Below are positions 1 to 5,792 of a stretch of DNA of 8,728 nt, piece by piece. Below the pieces are notes generated by a model. It made no database searches. It was not told the DNA's origin and saw nothing but the letters and a program-made list of their open reading frames with translations. The position numbers and the translations under genes are program-made. The DNA is taken from contig CALPVM020000081.1 of assembly GCA_943327015.2 (NCBI GenBank), positions 1 to 8,728 on the forward strand, in the 5' to 3' direction. Position 1 is the first letter of the stretch; every line of letters begins with the position of its first letter. This DNA comes from Akkermansia muciniphila (GTDB lineage: Bacteria > Pseudomonadota > Gammaproteobacteria > Burkholderiales > Burkholderiaceae_C).

Positions 1-1039
1 CCTTGAACACATATGGAAAAGACGGCAAGTCGAACACCAGCATCACCATGCCCTTGATACCCGGGGCAATGCGAAACTTATCGGTAGATAGCCGTTGGTG
101 CTGCAAAAAGTCGCGGTAAAACAAGGTTTTGCCCTGCTTGGCCAAACCGAGTGCGTTATAAATTTCGTTACGTGGTTTGCGTGGCATCATGCTGCGCAAA
201 AACTGCACGTAGGCAGAGGGTATTTCCATGTCCACCATAAAGTAGGCACGGGCAAAGCTGAACAACATGAGCAAATCGTCTTCGCCAAACAAGGCGGCAT
301 CAATTTCCAGTTTACCGGCTGCGTTATGCAAAATGGGCAATGCAAACGGAAACTCATAAAAACCGTTGATCAGTTTACCCACCACATAGGCACCTTTGTT
401 ACGTAAGAATAAGCCGCTCAGAACCTGTATCTGAAAATTTGACCGTAACTTTGCATCGCCAAGCTGCTGCAACATAACGTTGGACACCATGCCGGCATCC
501 TGCTCCAGATTATCAAACGGGCAGCGCAAATCAAAGTCCTGCACAAGCTGAGTAATGACGTGCTGCATGCATTCGCGCGTCGGGTAATAAGACCGGATAG
601 TGGGACGCTCGCGCGACTCGCCGTTCTCAATATATTCTGTGCTGACAGCAGGCCGCACAAAAATAAAGTCGTTCTGAAAATAACTGCGGTGCAGGATTTT
701 GGTGGTGACTGAATTAAAAAATGTTTCGGCCAGTTCCGGCTGGTGGTGGTCTACCAGCAAGCCTATGTAATGCAGCTTGATTTGCTGCCAAACTTCCATG
801 GGTTGCTCTGCCGCTTTGAATTCGCGCTCCAGTCTTAAAGAGCATTCTTTCACGCGCAAGTCATAAAACTCAATACGCTCCCGCTGGGCACGCTGCTGGC
901 CGTGCCAGTCTGCTGTTTCAAAACGGTGCTTGGCGCGGCCGGACTCTGTACGAAAAAGCTTGTAATGGCGATTAAAGCCGTCCATCATCGCCTTGGCGAT
1001 GTCATAGGCCAGCGGAGAGTCTAAACGACTGGGAAACAT
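1..1039 (-). CDS. aceK: Isocitrate dehydrogenase kinase/phosphatase AceK (partial, C-terminus beyond left edge)
   Basis: AceK is a cytoplasmic bifunctional enzyme that phosphorylates and inactivates isocitrate dehydrogenase, and reverses this, so that isocitrate is diverted to the glyoxylate bypass during growth on acetyl-CoA-yielding substrates. The frame is open from ATG at 1039 to the window edge: 346 codons plus one base, against about 578 residues in E. coli AceK. The N-terminal regulatory half is complete (early motifs FETADWHGQQRAQRERI near residue 40 and ECMQHVITQLVQDFDLRCPFDN near 170-190). The visible end, APGIKGMVMLVFDLPSFPYVFK, is the AceK nucleotide-binding loop, and its last lysine (residue 346) corresponds to the E. 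coli ATP-binding Lys336. The catalytic remainder is off the window. The start is supported by a purine-rich ribosome site 7 bp upstream and by alignment with the E. coli N-terminus from memory. It is the last visible gene of the liuR-ivd-can run, 27 bp after can. The N-terminal half is unbroken. Confidence 0.95.
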   Translation of the reverse strand, partial: MFPSRLDSPLAYDIAKAMMDGFNRHYKLFRTESGRAKHRFETADWHGQQRAQRERIEFYDLRVKECSLRLEREFKAAEQPMEVWQQIKLHYIGLLVDHHQPELAETFFNSVTTKILHRSYFQNDFIFVRPAVSTEYIENGESRERPTIRSYYPTRECMQHVITQLVQDFDLRCPFDNLEQDAGMVSNVMLQQLGDAKLRSNFQIQVLSGLFLRNKGAYVVGKLINGFYEFPFALPILHNAAGKLEIDAALFGEDDLLMLFSFARAYFMVDMEIPSAYVQFLRSMMPRKPRNEIYNALGLAKQGKTLFYRDFLQHQRLSTDKFRIAPGIKGMVMLVFDLPSFPYVFK

Positions 1040-1043
1040 ATGG

Positions 1044-1053
1044 TTTTCCTTTT
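1044..1053 (-). promoter_or_regulatory. Ribosome binding site of aceK
   Basis: On the minus strand this reads AAAAGGAAAA. Its AGGA core (1047-1050) lies 7 bp before the aceK ATG. It fills much of the 27-bp gap after can and fixes the aceK start. No terminator-like hairpin or convincing promoter is visible in that gap, which supports cotranscription with can. Confidence 0.7.
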
Positions 1054-1066
1054 GTAAGAATAATAT

Positions 1067-1723
1067 TTATCGACGGTTCGATACGCTCACGCCGGCTACG
1101 GCATTGCGATAGAGTGCATCCAGTTCTGCAGGATTAGTGACCGTCACGTGCAAATCCTGCAGCAAACCATCGTGCAAACCATACACCCAACCATGCAAGG
1201 TCAGGTCTTGCGATCGCGCCCAGGCATCCTGAAAAACGGTACTTTTTGCCACATTCATCACCTGCTCGATAACGTTGAGCTCACAGAGTGCATCGAGGCG
1301 AGTACTTTCTGGTAGAGCATCCAGCAACAAGCTATGGCGCTCGCGCACATGGTGAATATGGCGCAGCCAGTTGTCAGCCAGACCCAGACGCGCGTCCTCC
1401 AGTACCGCCTGTACCCCACTGCAACCGTAATGCCCAACCACCATCACATGTTTGACATGCAACCGGTCTACCGCAAACTGAATGGTAGACATGGCGTTTA
1501 AATCGGAATGAACCACCACGTTGGCAATATTGCGATGAACAAAAATCTCGCCGGGGTCAAGACCTACTATTTCATTGGCCGGCACCCGGCTGTCGGAGCA
1601 ACCAATCCACATGTATTTGGGCGTTTGCTGCTCGGTGAGCTTGGTAAAAAAACCGGGGCGATGTTTTTCCATGTCTGTCGCCCAGGCCCGGTTGCTGTTA
1701 AACAGCAGGTTTGTGTCAGTCAT
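1067..1723 (-). CDS. can: Beta-class carbonic anhydrase (Can type)
   Basis: This zinc enzyme interconverts CO2 and bicarbonate in the cytoplasm and so feeds biotin-dependent carboxylases. It has 218 residues (E. coli Can has 220) with essentially identical numbering. The zinc ligands are Cys42, Asp44, His98 and Cys101, seen in GCSDSRVP and VVGHYGCSGV, and Arg46 completes the Asp-Arg dyad. Trp39, Gly41, Arg64 and Tyr181 match the residues of the non-catalytic bicarbonate pocket described for the E. coli and Haemophilus enzymes, so it should be of the allosterically controlled type II (inference from residues). Its ATG overlaps the ivd stop in an ATGA (1720-1723), and the ribosome site is poor, so translation is probably coupled to ivd. 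The context suggests that it supplies bicarbonate to methylcrotonyl-CoA carboxylase, the step after Ivd. It may also be the cell's general carbonic anhydrase. Confidence 0.95.
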   Translation of the reverse strand: MTDTNLLFNSNRAWATDMEKHRPGFFTKLTEQQTPKYMWIGCSDSRVPANEIVGLDPGEIFVHRNIANVVVHSDLNAMSTIQFAVDRLHVKHVMVVGHYGCSGVQAVLEDARLGLADNWLRHIHHVRERHSLLLDALPESTRLDALCELNVIEQVMNVAKSTVFQDAWARSQDLTLHGWVYGLHDGLLQDLHVTVTNPAELDALYRNAVAGVSVSNRR

Positions 1724-2904
1724 ACACCCATCGTTTCAGAAAACAGTTCTCGACCTATGAGCATGCGACGAATTTCGCTGGTGCCCGCGCCGATTTCATA
1801 CAGTTTGGCATCTCGCCACAATCTTCCCAGCGGATACTCGTTAATGTAACCATTGCCACCAAATATCTGCACGCCCTCCCCCGCCATCCAGGTGGCTTTT
1901 TCGGCACACCACAAAATAACAGAAGCGCAATCTTTACGTACCTGGCGCACGTGCTCGGCACCCAGCAAGTCCAGATTTTTGGCAACTGTATAAGCAAAAG
2001 ACCTGCCAGCTTGTAAAACCGTGTACAAATCGGCCACTTTGCCTTGAATTAACTGGAACTCGCCAATACTTTGGCCAAACTGTTTGCGGTCGTGTATGTA
2101 CGGAACCACATTGTCCATCACCGCTTGCATAATGCCTAAAGGCCCACCCGTGAGTACTGCACGCTCATAATCCAAGCCACTCATCAGCACTTTGGCGCCA
2201 TTGTTAATACCACCCAGCACATGGCTTAGCGGGACTTCTACATTATTGAACACCAGCTCACCGGTATGGCTGCCGCGCATGCCCAGTTTGTCCAACTTTT
2301 GTGCCACGCTGAAGCCGGGCATGGTTTTTTCAATCAAAAACGCAGTAACACCCCTTGCACCCAATTCAGGCTCGGTTTTGGCATAGACCACCAGCGTGTC
2401 AGCGTCCGGCCCATTGGTAATCCACATTTTAGTGCCATTCAGCAGGTAGTAGCCGCCTTTGTCTTCGGCCCGCAGCTTCATGCTGAGCACGTCGCTGCCG
2501 GCACCGGGCTCACTCATGGCAAGCGCACCAATGTGCTCGCCGGTTATGAGTTTGGGCAGGTATTTGGCGCGTTGTTCTGCAGTTCCGTTGCGTTTAATTT
2601 GGTTCACACACAAATTGCTGTGCGCGCCATAACTCAAGGCAACCGAGGCACTGGCACGCGATATTTCTTCCATTGCCACCATGTGTGCCAAATAGCCCAT
2701 ATTGGCGCCGCCATACTCCTCGCCCACCGTAATGCCCAACACACCCAAAGCTCCTAGTTTGGGCCACAAATCCATAGGGAACTGGTCGTTGCGGTCAATC
2801 TCCGCTGCACGCGGGGCAATCTCGGCTTGGGCAAATGCATGCACTGCATCGCGCAGGGCGTCAATGTCTTCTCCAAGTTGGAAGTTCAGTCCGGGTAGGT
2901 TCAT
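1720..2904 (-). CDS. ivd: Isovaleryl-CoA dehydrogenase (LiuA/Ivd)
   Basis: This FAD flavoenzyme oxidises isovaleryl-CoA to 3-methylcrotonyl-CoA in leucine degradation and passes electrons to ETF. It has 394 residues, normal for the acyl-CoA dehydrogenase family. An N-terminal helical domain is followed by the FAD/substrate motifs MSEPGAGSD (130-138) and WITNG (161-165), then the beta domain and the C-terminal helical domain with QIFGGNGY (346-353). The subfamily call rests on the catalytic base. Glu247 lies in LDYERAVLTGGPLG, as in human isovaleryl-CoA dehydrogenase, while the position that holds the catalytic Glu in medium-chain enzymes is Ala373 (IGAGTSEIRR). Other acyl-CoA dehydrogenases are therefore unlikely. 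A strong AGGAG lies 6 bp before the ATG. It sits 18 bp after liuR and overlaps can by 4 bp. The liuBCDE genes for the later steps are not in the window. Confidence 0.95.
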   Translation of the reverse strand: MNLPGLNFQLGEDIDALRDAVHAFAQAEIAPRAAEIDRNDQFPMDLWPKLGALGVLGITVGEEYGGANMGYLAHMVAMEEISRASASVALSYGAHSNLCVNQIKRNGTAEQRAKYLPKLITGEHIGALAMSEPGAGSDVLSMKLRAEDKGGYYLLNGTKMWITNGPDADTLVVYAKTEPELGARGVTAFLIEKTMPGFSVAQKLDKLGMRGSHTGELVFNNVEVPLSHVLGGINNGAKVLMSGLDYERAVLTGGPLGIMQAVMDNVVPYIHDRKQFGQSIGEFQLIQGKVADLYTVLQAGRSFAYTVAKNLDLLGAEHVRQVRKDCASVILWCAEKATWMAGEGVQIFGGNGYINEYPLGRLWRDAKLYEIGAGTSEIRRMLIGRELFSETMGV

Positions 2905-2910
2905 GCTGGT

Positions 2911-2915
2911 CTCCT
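2911..2915 (-). promoter_or_regulatory. Ribosome binding site of ivd
   Basis: A perfect AGGAG on the minus strand lies 6 bp before the ivd ATG at 2904. It is inside the 18-bp gap after the liuR stop and fixes the ivd start. It is the strongest ribosome site in this operon, which fits high enzyme output relative to the regulator. Confidence 0.75.
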
Positions 2916-2922
2916 GATGGGT

Positions 2923-3321
2923 TTATGTTACTGCATAGCAATGTTGATTGAGCAGTGCACGGGCATCGCGTTGGTGCACTTTGATTTCGTCCAGATTGGC
3001 CTGCAATTCAGCCATTTGTGCTTCAATGTGTTGTTGGTGTTTGTCCAACACCTCCAAAAAACGGTGGAGTTGCGCACCCGTGTCACGCGGGCTGTCGTAC
3101 ATGTCAATAATTTCTTTGGCTTCGGTTAGGCTCAAACCCAGACGCTTTGCGCGCAATGTCAGCTTTAGACGGGTGCGATCCCGACCACTGTAAACGCGAA
3201 CACGCCCACCAGCACCGCCGCGCTCGGGCTGGAGCAAACCGAGGTCTTCATAAAATCGAATGGCTCGGGTGGTGAGATCAAACTCACGCGCTAAATCACT
3301 AATGCTATAGGTGGTAGTCAT
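2923..3321 (-). CDS. liuR: MerR-family transcriptional regulator, LiuR type
   Basis: This is a DNA-binding regulator expected to control leucine/isovalerate utilisation genes. It has 132 residues. The N-terminal MerR winged helix-turn-helix covers residues 5-70 (SISDLAREFDLTTRAIRFYEDLGLL, then the wing with RVRVYSGRDRTRL and LGLSLTEAKEI). A helix rich in Gln/Glu/Leu at about 80-125 should be the dimerisation coiled coil. There is no sizeable effector domain, and the only cysteine is Cys128 near the end, so it is not a metal or redox MerR of the usual kind. The LiuR name rests on the family resemblance, the adjacent ivd, and the palindrome just upstream; LiuR regulators of this class are known from Proteobacteria. 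An AGGAG lies 12 bp before the ATG, rather distant. As the first gene of the operon it is likely autoregulated. A fatty-acid or stress-related MerR is the main alternative. Confidence 0.85.
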   Translation of the reverse strand: MTTTYSISDLAREFDLTTRAIRFYEDLGLLQPERGGAGGRVRVYSGRDRTRLKLTLRAKRLGLSLTEAKEIIDMYDSPRDTGAQLHRFLEVLDKHQQHIEAQMAELQANLDEIKVHQRDARALLNQHCYAVT

Positions 3322-3333
3322 GCCGGCAAGAAA

Positions 3334-3338
3334 CTCCT
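3334..3338 (-). promoter_or_regulatory. Ribosome binding site of liuR
   Basis: AGGAG on the minus strand lies 12 bp before the liuR ATG. The match is good but the spacing is long, which would lower initiation efficiency. No better start codon is in frame nearby. Confidence 0.5.
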
Positions 3339-3356
3339 AGATTGCCTACAATAGCC

Positions 3357-3387
3357 ACAATCCAATTGACGTTTACGTAAACGTCAA
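3357..3387 (-). promoter_or_regulatory. Candidate promoter of the liuR-ivd-can-aceK operon
   Basis: By symmetry of the palindrome, TTGACG also reads on the minus strand (3387-3382). With the 19-bp spacer typical of MerR-controlled promoters, the -10 would be GATTGT (3362-3357), a 3 of 6 match. This would give a leader of roughly 30 bases that includes the AGGAG. A competing -10 is TATTGT at 3353-3348, but it lacks a good -35. The exact element is uncertain; that a promoter is present in this region is likely. Confidence 0.35.
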
Positions 3388-3389
3388 TT
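3364..3389. promoter_or_regulatory. Perfect 26-bp palindrome, probable LiuR operator
   Basis: The left arm is AATTGACGTTTAC and the right arm is its exact reverse complement, with no spacer (centre between 3376 and 3377). All 13 base pairs match. It lies in the divergent region between liuR and the hydrolase gene, 43 bp upstream of the liuR start and 21 bp upstream of the hydrolase start. The core GTTTACGTAAAC fits my recollection of LiuR-type motifs in Proteobacteria. MerR-family proteins usually bind such dyads between the -35 and -10 elements, which is its position relative to the rightward promoter. One site could thus serve both directions. Confidence 0.8.
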
Positions 3390-3394
3390 ATGAA
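3366..3394 (+). promoter_or_regulatory. Candidate promoter of the MBL-fold hydrolase gene
   Basis: A TTGACG -35 box (3366-3371) is separated by 17 bp from a TATGAA -10 box (3389-3394). The palindrome covers the -35 and the whole spacer. Transcription would begin near 3400-3402, leaving a leader of only about 8-10 bases before the ATG at 3410. No Shine-Dalgarno sequence is visible there. The -35 is close to consensus, while the -10 matches at 4 of 6 positions. Confidence 0.5.
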
Positions 3395-3409
3395 ACAAAA
3401 GTAGCCCGT

Positions 3410-4507
3410 ATGAACAACGATTTAGAACTTGCCCTCGATTATCCATTTGGCGACCGCCTGCCCGAACGTGGGCGCTGTCTGGAAGTTATGCCCGGCATCA
3501 AGTGGATCCGGATGTCACTGCCGTTTGCGTTAAACCATATTAACCTGTGGCTTCTGCGAGATATTATGCACACTCCCGAGGGAAGCGTGCAGGGCTGGAG
3601 CATTGTGGACTGCTGCATTCATAAACATGAAGCGATTGCCCAATGGGAATCAATTTTTGAAAATGAGCTTGAGGGTCTACCCGTTTTGCGGGTGATTGTG
3701 ACCCACATGCACCCCGACCACGTAGGCTTAGCCGACTGGTTATGTCAGCGCTGGAGCGCGCCGCTGTGGATGAGCGGCACCGACTACCAGGTTGCGCGGG
3801 CCGGCTCCAACGCACCTACCGCGTTTGCCGGTGATGGTGGCGCAGACTTTTTTGCCCAACATGGCCTGCAAGACCCCGAGATATTGACCCAGATTCGTGC
3901 ACGCACACGTTACTTTGTATCCATGGTGCCCGCCATGCCGAACCGCTACCACCGTATGCTCGATGGCATGACTTTTAACATTGGTGCACAAAAATGGCGC
4001 TGCATCAGCGGCTACGGCCATGCTCCCGAGCACATAGCGCTGTACTGCGATGGGTTGCAATTGCTAATTGGTGGCGACATGATGCTACCCAAAATCTCGA
4101 CCAATGTCAGTGTGTACGAACAAGAACCTGAGGCCAACTCGCTGGCGCTTTTTTTGGATTCGATTGATAAGTTCCTGGATCACCCAGCCAACACCCTGAC
4201 GCTACCTGCACATGGCAAACCGTTTCGCGGTCTGCACGCTCGCATAGAGCAATTACATAGCCACCACCGTGACCGGCTGGCTGAGGTGTTACAAGCCTGC
4301 ACCAAGCAGCCCGCGAGTGCTGCCGATGTGCTGAAAGTTCTATTTACACGCCCGCTGGATGCTCATCAAACCACTTTTGCCATGGGCGAATCTATTGCCC
4401 ACTTGCATTGGCTCTGGTTTAAAGGCGATGTGCAACGCACCCTCGGCACAGATGGCATCTACCGGTTTGCTTTACCGGCTACCATGCCGGAGCGTTTGAT
4501 TCTTTGA
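3410..4507 (+). CDS. Metallo-beta-lactamase-fold hydrolase, substrate unknown
   Basis: This is a probable cytoplasmic zinc hydrolase of 365 residues without a signal peptide. The MBL metal-binding set is complete: HMHPDH (His99, His101, Asp103, His104), His204 in GHAPEH, Asp223 in GGDMM, and His268 in PAHGK. The C-terminal 80 residues (about 282-352, from HHRDRLAEVL to DGIYRF) resemble the winged-helix tail of LACTB2-like MBL proteins. Such proteins act on thioesters, RNA or other esters, so the substrate cannot be read from the sequence. An insert of about 60 residues (125-185) lies between HxHxDH and the third ligand. It is divergent from liuR and shares its operator, which suggests a role in branched-chain acyl-CoA metabolism, for example hydrolysing a dead-end thioester (inference). 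The start lacks a Shine-Dalgarno sequence. The later Met27 and Met35 are poor alternatives because homologues, as I recall them, carry a similar N-terminus. Its 3' end overlaps the convergent peptidase gene by 29 bp. Confidence 0.88.
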   Translation: MNNDLELALDYPFGDRLPERGRCLEVMPGIKWIRMSLPFALNHINLWLLRDIMHTPEGSVQGWSIVDCCIHKHEAIAQWESIFENELEGLPVLRVIVTHMHPDHVGLADWLCQRWSAPLWMSGTDYQVARAGSNAPTAFAGDGGADFFAQHGLQDPEILTQIRARTRYFVSMVPAMPNRYHRMLDGMTFNIGAQKWRCISGYGHAPEHIALYCDGLQLLIGGDMMLPKISTNVSVYEQEPEANSLALFLDSIDKFLDHPANTLTLPAHGKPFRGLHARIEQLHSHHRDRLAEVLQACTKQPASAADVLKVLFTRPLDAHQTTFAMGESIAHLHWLWFKGDVQRTLGTDGIYRFALPATMPERLIL

Positions 4508-5246
4508 GTTGCTTGCGCAAACGGGCATAGTCAGGAATCACGCTTTCCACTGTGCTCCAAAAACGGGGGCTGTGGTTCATCTCGCGCAGGTGGCTTAGTT
4601 CGTGCACCACCACATAGTCCAGCACCGCTGGTTGAAAATGCATGAGTCGCCAATTGAGGCGAATAGAACCATCCGTTTTGGCACTGCCCCAACGGGTTGC
4701 TGCGTTGCTTAACCCTAAGCGCGTCCAGCGCACTTGCAACATCGGGGCAAAATGGTCCAGCCGTTGCCTGAAATGGTTTTGCGCCTGCTGCATAAACCAC
4801 TGCTGCACCGGCACTTTGATATGCTGCTCCTGTGCCAGCAGAGGGACGGCAATCTGCAGCATAAGCGTGGCTTCTGCTTCTCTACCGGCCTGCAAAATTG
4901 CACTTTGACGACGCAAAGCAGCAACCGGTTGCAGTTTTAGCAGGAGCTGCTGCCCTAAATAAGGGAGCAATGCACCATCACGCCACTCCATGCGGGCAGC
5001 TTGTTGGAGATGTGCACGTTGTTGCGTTTCTTGCAGTTTTTTCAGAATCCAGCGAGACTTTTCAAGCAAGGCCGCATCCACGTCTCGCAAACTGGCACGC
5101 AAGGGCATGCGCACTACCAAACCTTCGCTACTGACCATCAATCCGATGGAGCGACGTTGTGCACGCTCCAAAAAATAACCTAACGTTACCGCACCCCATT
5201 GCACCTGTTGGTTTGCGCGGGGGTGGATATAGCTTAGTGCGCTCAA
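4479..5246 (-). CDS. YgjP/DUF45-family M48-like metallopeptidase
   Basis: This is a putative zinc peptidase of 255 residues, probably cytoplasmic, with no signal peptide or membrane segment. The signature VVVHELSHLREMNHSPRFW (212-230) gives zinc ligands His215 and His219, catalytic Glu216 and a third ligand candidate His225, as in the YgjP/WLM group. Upstream comes the family core RWGSAKTDGSIRLNWRL (185-201), where the usual RWGSC cysteine is Ala189. The N-terminal part (18-75) carries the family's early beta/helix pattern. The start is TTG at 5246, overlapping the gmhB stop as TTGA, with GTGGGG 5 bp upstream. The first ATG in frame (Met38) would remove conserved sequence, so TTG is preferred. 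It is the last gene of the glyQ-glyS-gmhB run and ends convergently inside the MBL gene's 3' end. The physiological substrate is unknown. Confidence 0.88.
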   Translation of the reverse strand: MSALSYIHPRANQQVQWGAVTLGYFLERAQRRSIGLMVSSEGLVVRMPLRASLRDVDAALLEKSRWILKKLQETQQRAHLQQAARMEWRDGALLPYLGQQLLLKLQPVAALRRQSAILQAGREAEATLMLQIAVPLLAQEQHIKVPVQQWFMQQAQNHFRQRLDHFAPMLQVRWTRLGLSNAATRWGSAKTDGSIRLNWRLMHFQPAVLDYVVVHELSHLREMNHSPRFWSTVESVIPDYARLRKQLKESNAPAW

Positions 5247-5791
5247 TCACGCCCCACTAAAAAATTGGCAAATGCCATCAGGTCGTCGTGCACTTGGGTA
5301 TGGGTTGGAAATTTATCGCTCAATGGTTGGTTGCGGTACGGTTCGCCTTTGCCGGTTAACACCAAGTGTGGCTCAGCCCCCACCGCCACACCGGCTTGCA
5401 AATCACGCGCAGAATCGCCCACCGTAGGCATGCCCTTTAAATCGACGCCATAGCGCTCTGCAATCTGCTCAAACAAACCCGGACTCGGTTTGCGACAGTG
5501 ACAGGCATCGTCCGGCGCGTGCGGGCAATAAAAAATGGCATCGACCCGCCCACCCACGGCGGCTAGCATGCTGTGCATTTTGGCGTGCATCGCATTCAAC
5601 GCCGCCACATCAAACAAACCACGCCCCAAACCCGACTGGTTGGTAGCAACCACCACATGCCAACCAGCGTGGTTAAGCTTAGCAATGGCTTCCAATGCTC
5701 CGGGCAATGGCATCCACTCGTTAGGCGATTTAACGAACTCGGCACTGTCTTCATTGATGGTGCCATCGCGGTCCAGAATACAAAGTTTCAT
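5243..5791 (-). CDS. gmhB: D-glycero-D-manno-heptose-1,7-bisphosphate 7-phosphatase
   Basis: This HAD-superfamily phosphatase removes the 7-phosphate from heptose bisphosphate on the route to ADP-heptose for the LPS inner core. It has 182 residues, normal for the family. The nucleophile and acid/base are Asp7 and Asp9 (LDRDGT), motif 2 is ATNQSG (49-54), Lys101 lies in CRKP, and GDSARD (125-130) supplies the magnesium-binding Asp126. A structural zinc site is formed by Cys89, His91, Cys97 and Cys99. The loop between the Cys/His pairs is about ten residues shorter than in E. coli GmhB. The related histidinol phosphatase (HisB N-domain) is an alternative, but the short single-domain form next to glyS argues for GmhB. 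Its start is one base after the glyS stop with only a weak GGCGAG upstream, so translation is probably coupled. Its stop overlaps the peptidase start. Confidence 0.92.
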   Translation of the reverse strand: MKLCILDRDGTINEDSAEFVKSPNEWMPLPGALEAIAKLNHAGWHVVVATNQSGLGRGLFDVAALNAMHAKMHSMLAAVGGRVDAIFYCPHAPDDACHCRKPSPGLFEQIAERYGVDLKGMPTVGDSARDLQAGVAVGAEPHLVLTGKGEPYRNQPLSDKFPTHTQVHDDLMAFANFLVGRD

Positions 5792-5792
5792 A

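Noticed and set aside
399..406. TTACGTAA octamer in aceK as a second LiuR site
   Set aside because: It is inside coding sequence and the flanking bases do not continue the 13-bp arms of the palindrome at 3364-3389.
95..406. Plus-strand open frame opposite aceK
   Set aside because: The minus-strand frame is a continuous AceK match; the plus frame has no recognisable domain or ribosome site and is a shadow.
2266..2757. 163-codon plus-strand open frame opposite ivd
   Set aside because: It lies wholly inside a conserved acyl-CoA dehydrogenase coding region and has no family motif.
3348..3353. TATTGT as the definite -10 of the liuR operon
   Set aside because: No acceptable -35 lies 16-19 bp upstream (GTAAAC at 17 bp is poor); kept only as an alternative in the promoter entry.
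4475..4490. CCGGC-6-GCCGG hairpin as an intrinsic terminator
   Set aside because: The stem is only 5 bp and neither strand has a clear T-run after it; it may be coincidental coding sequence.
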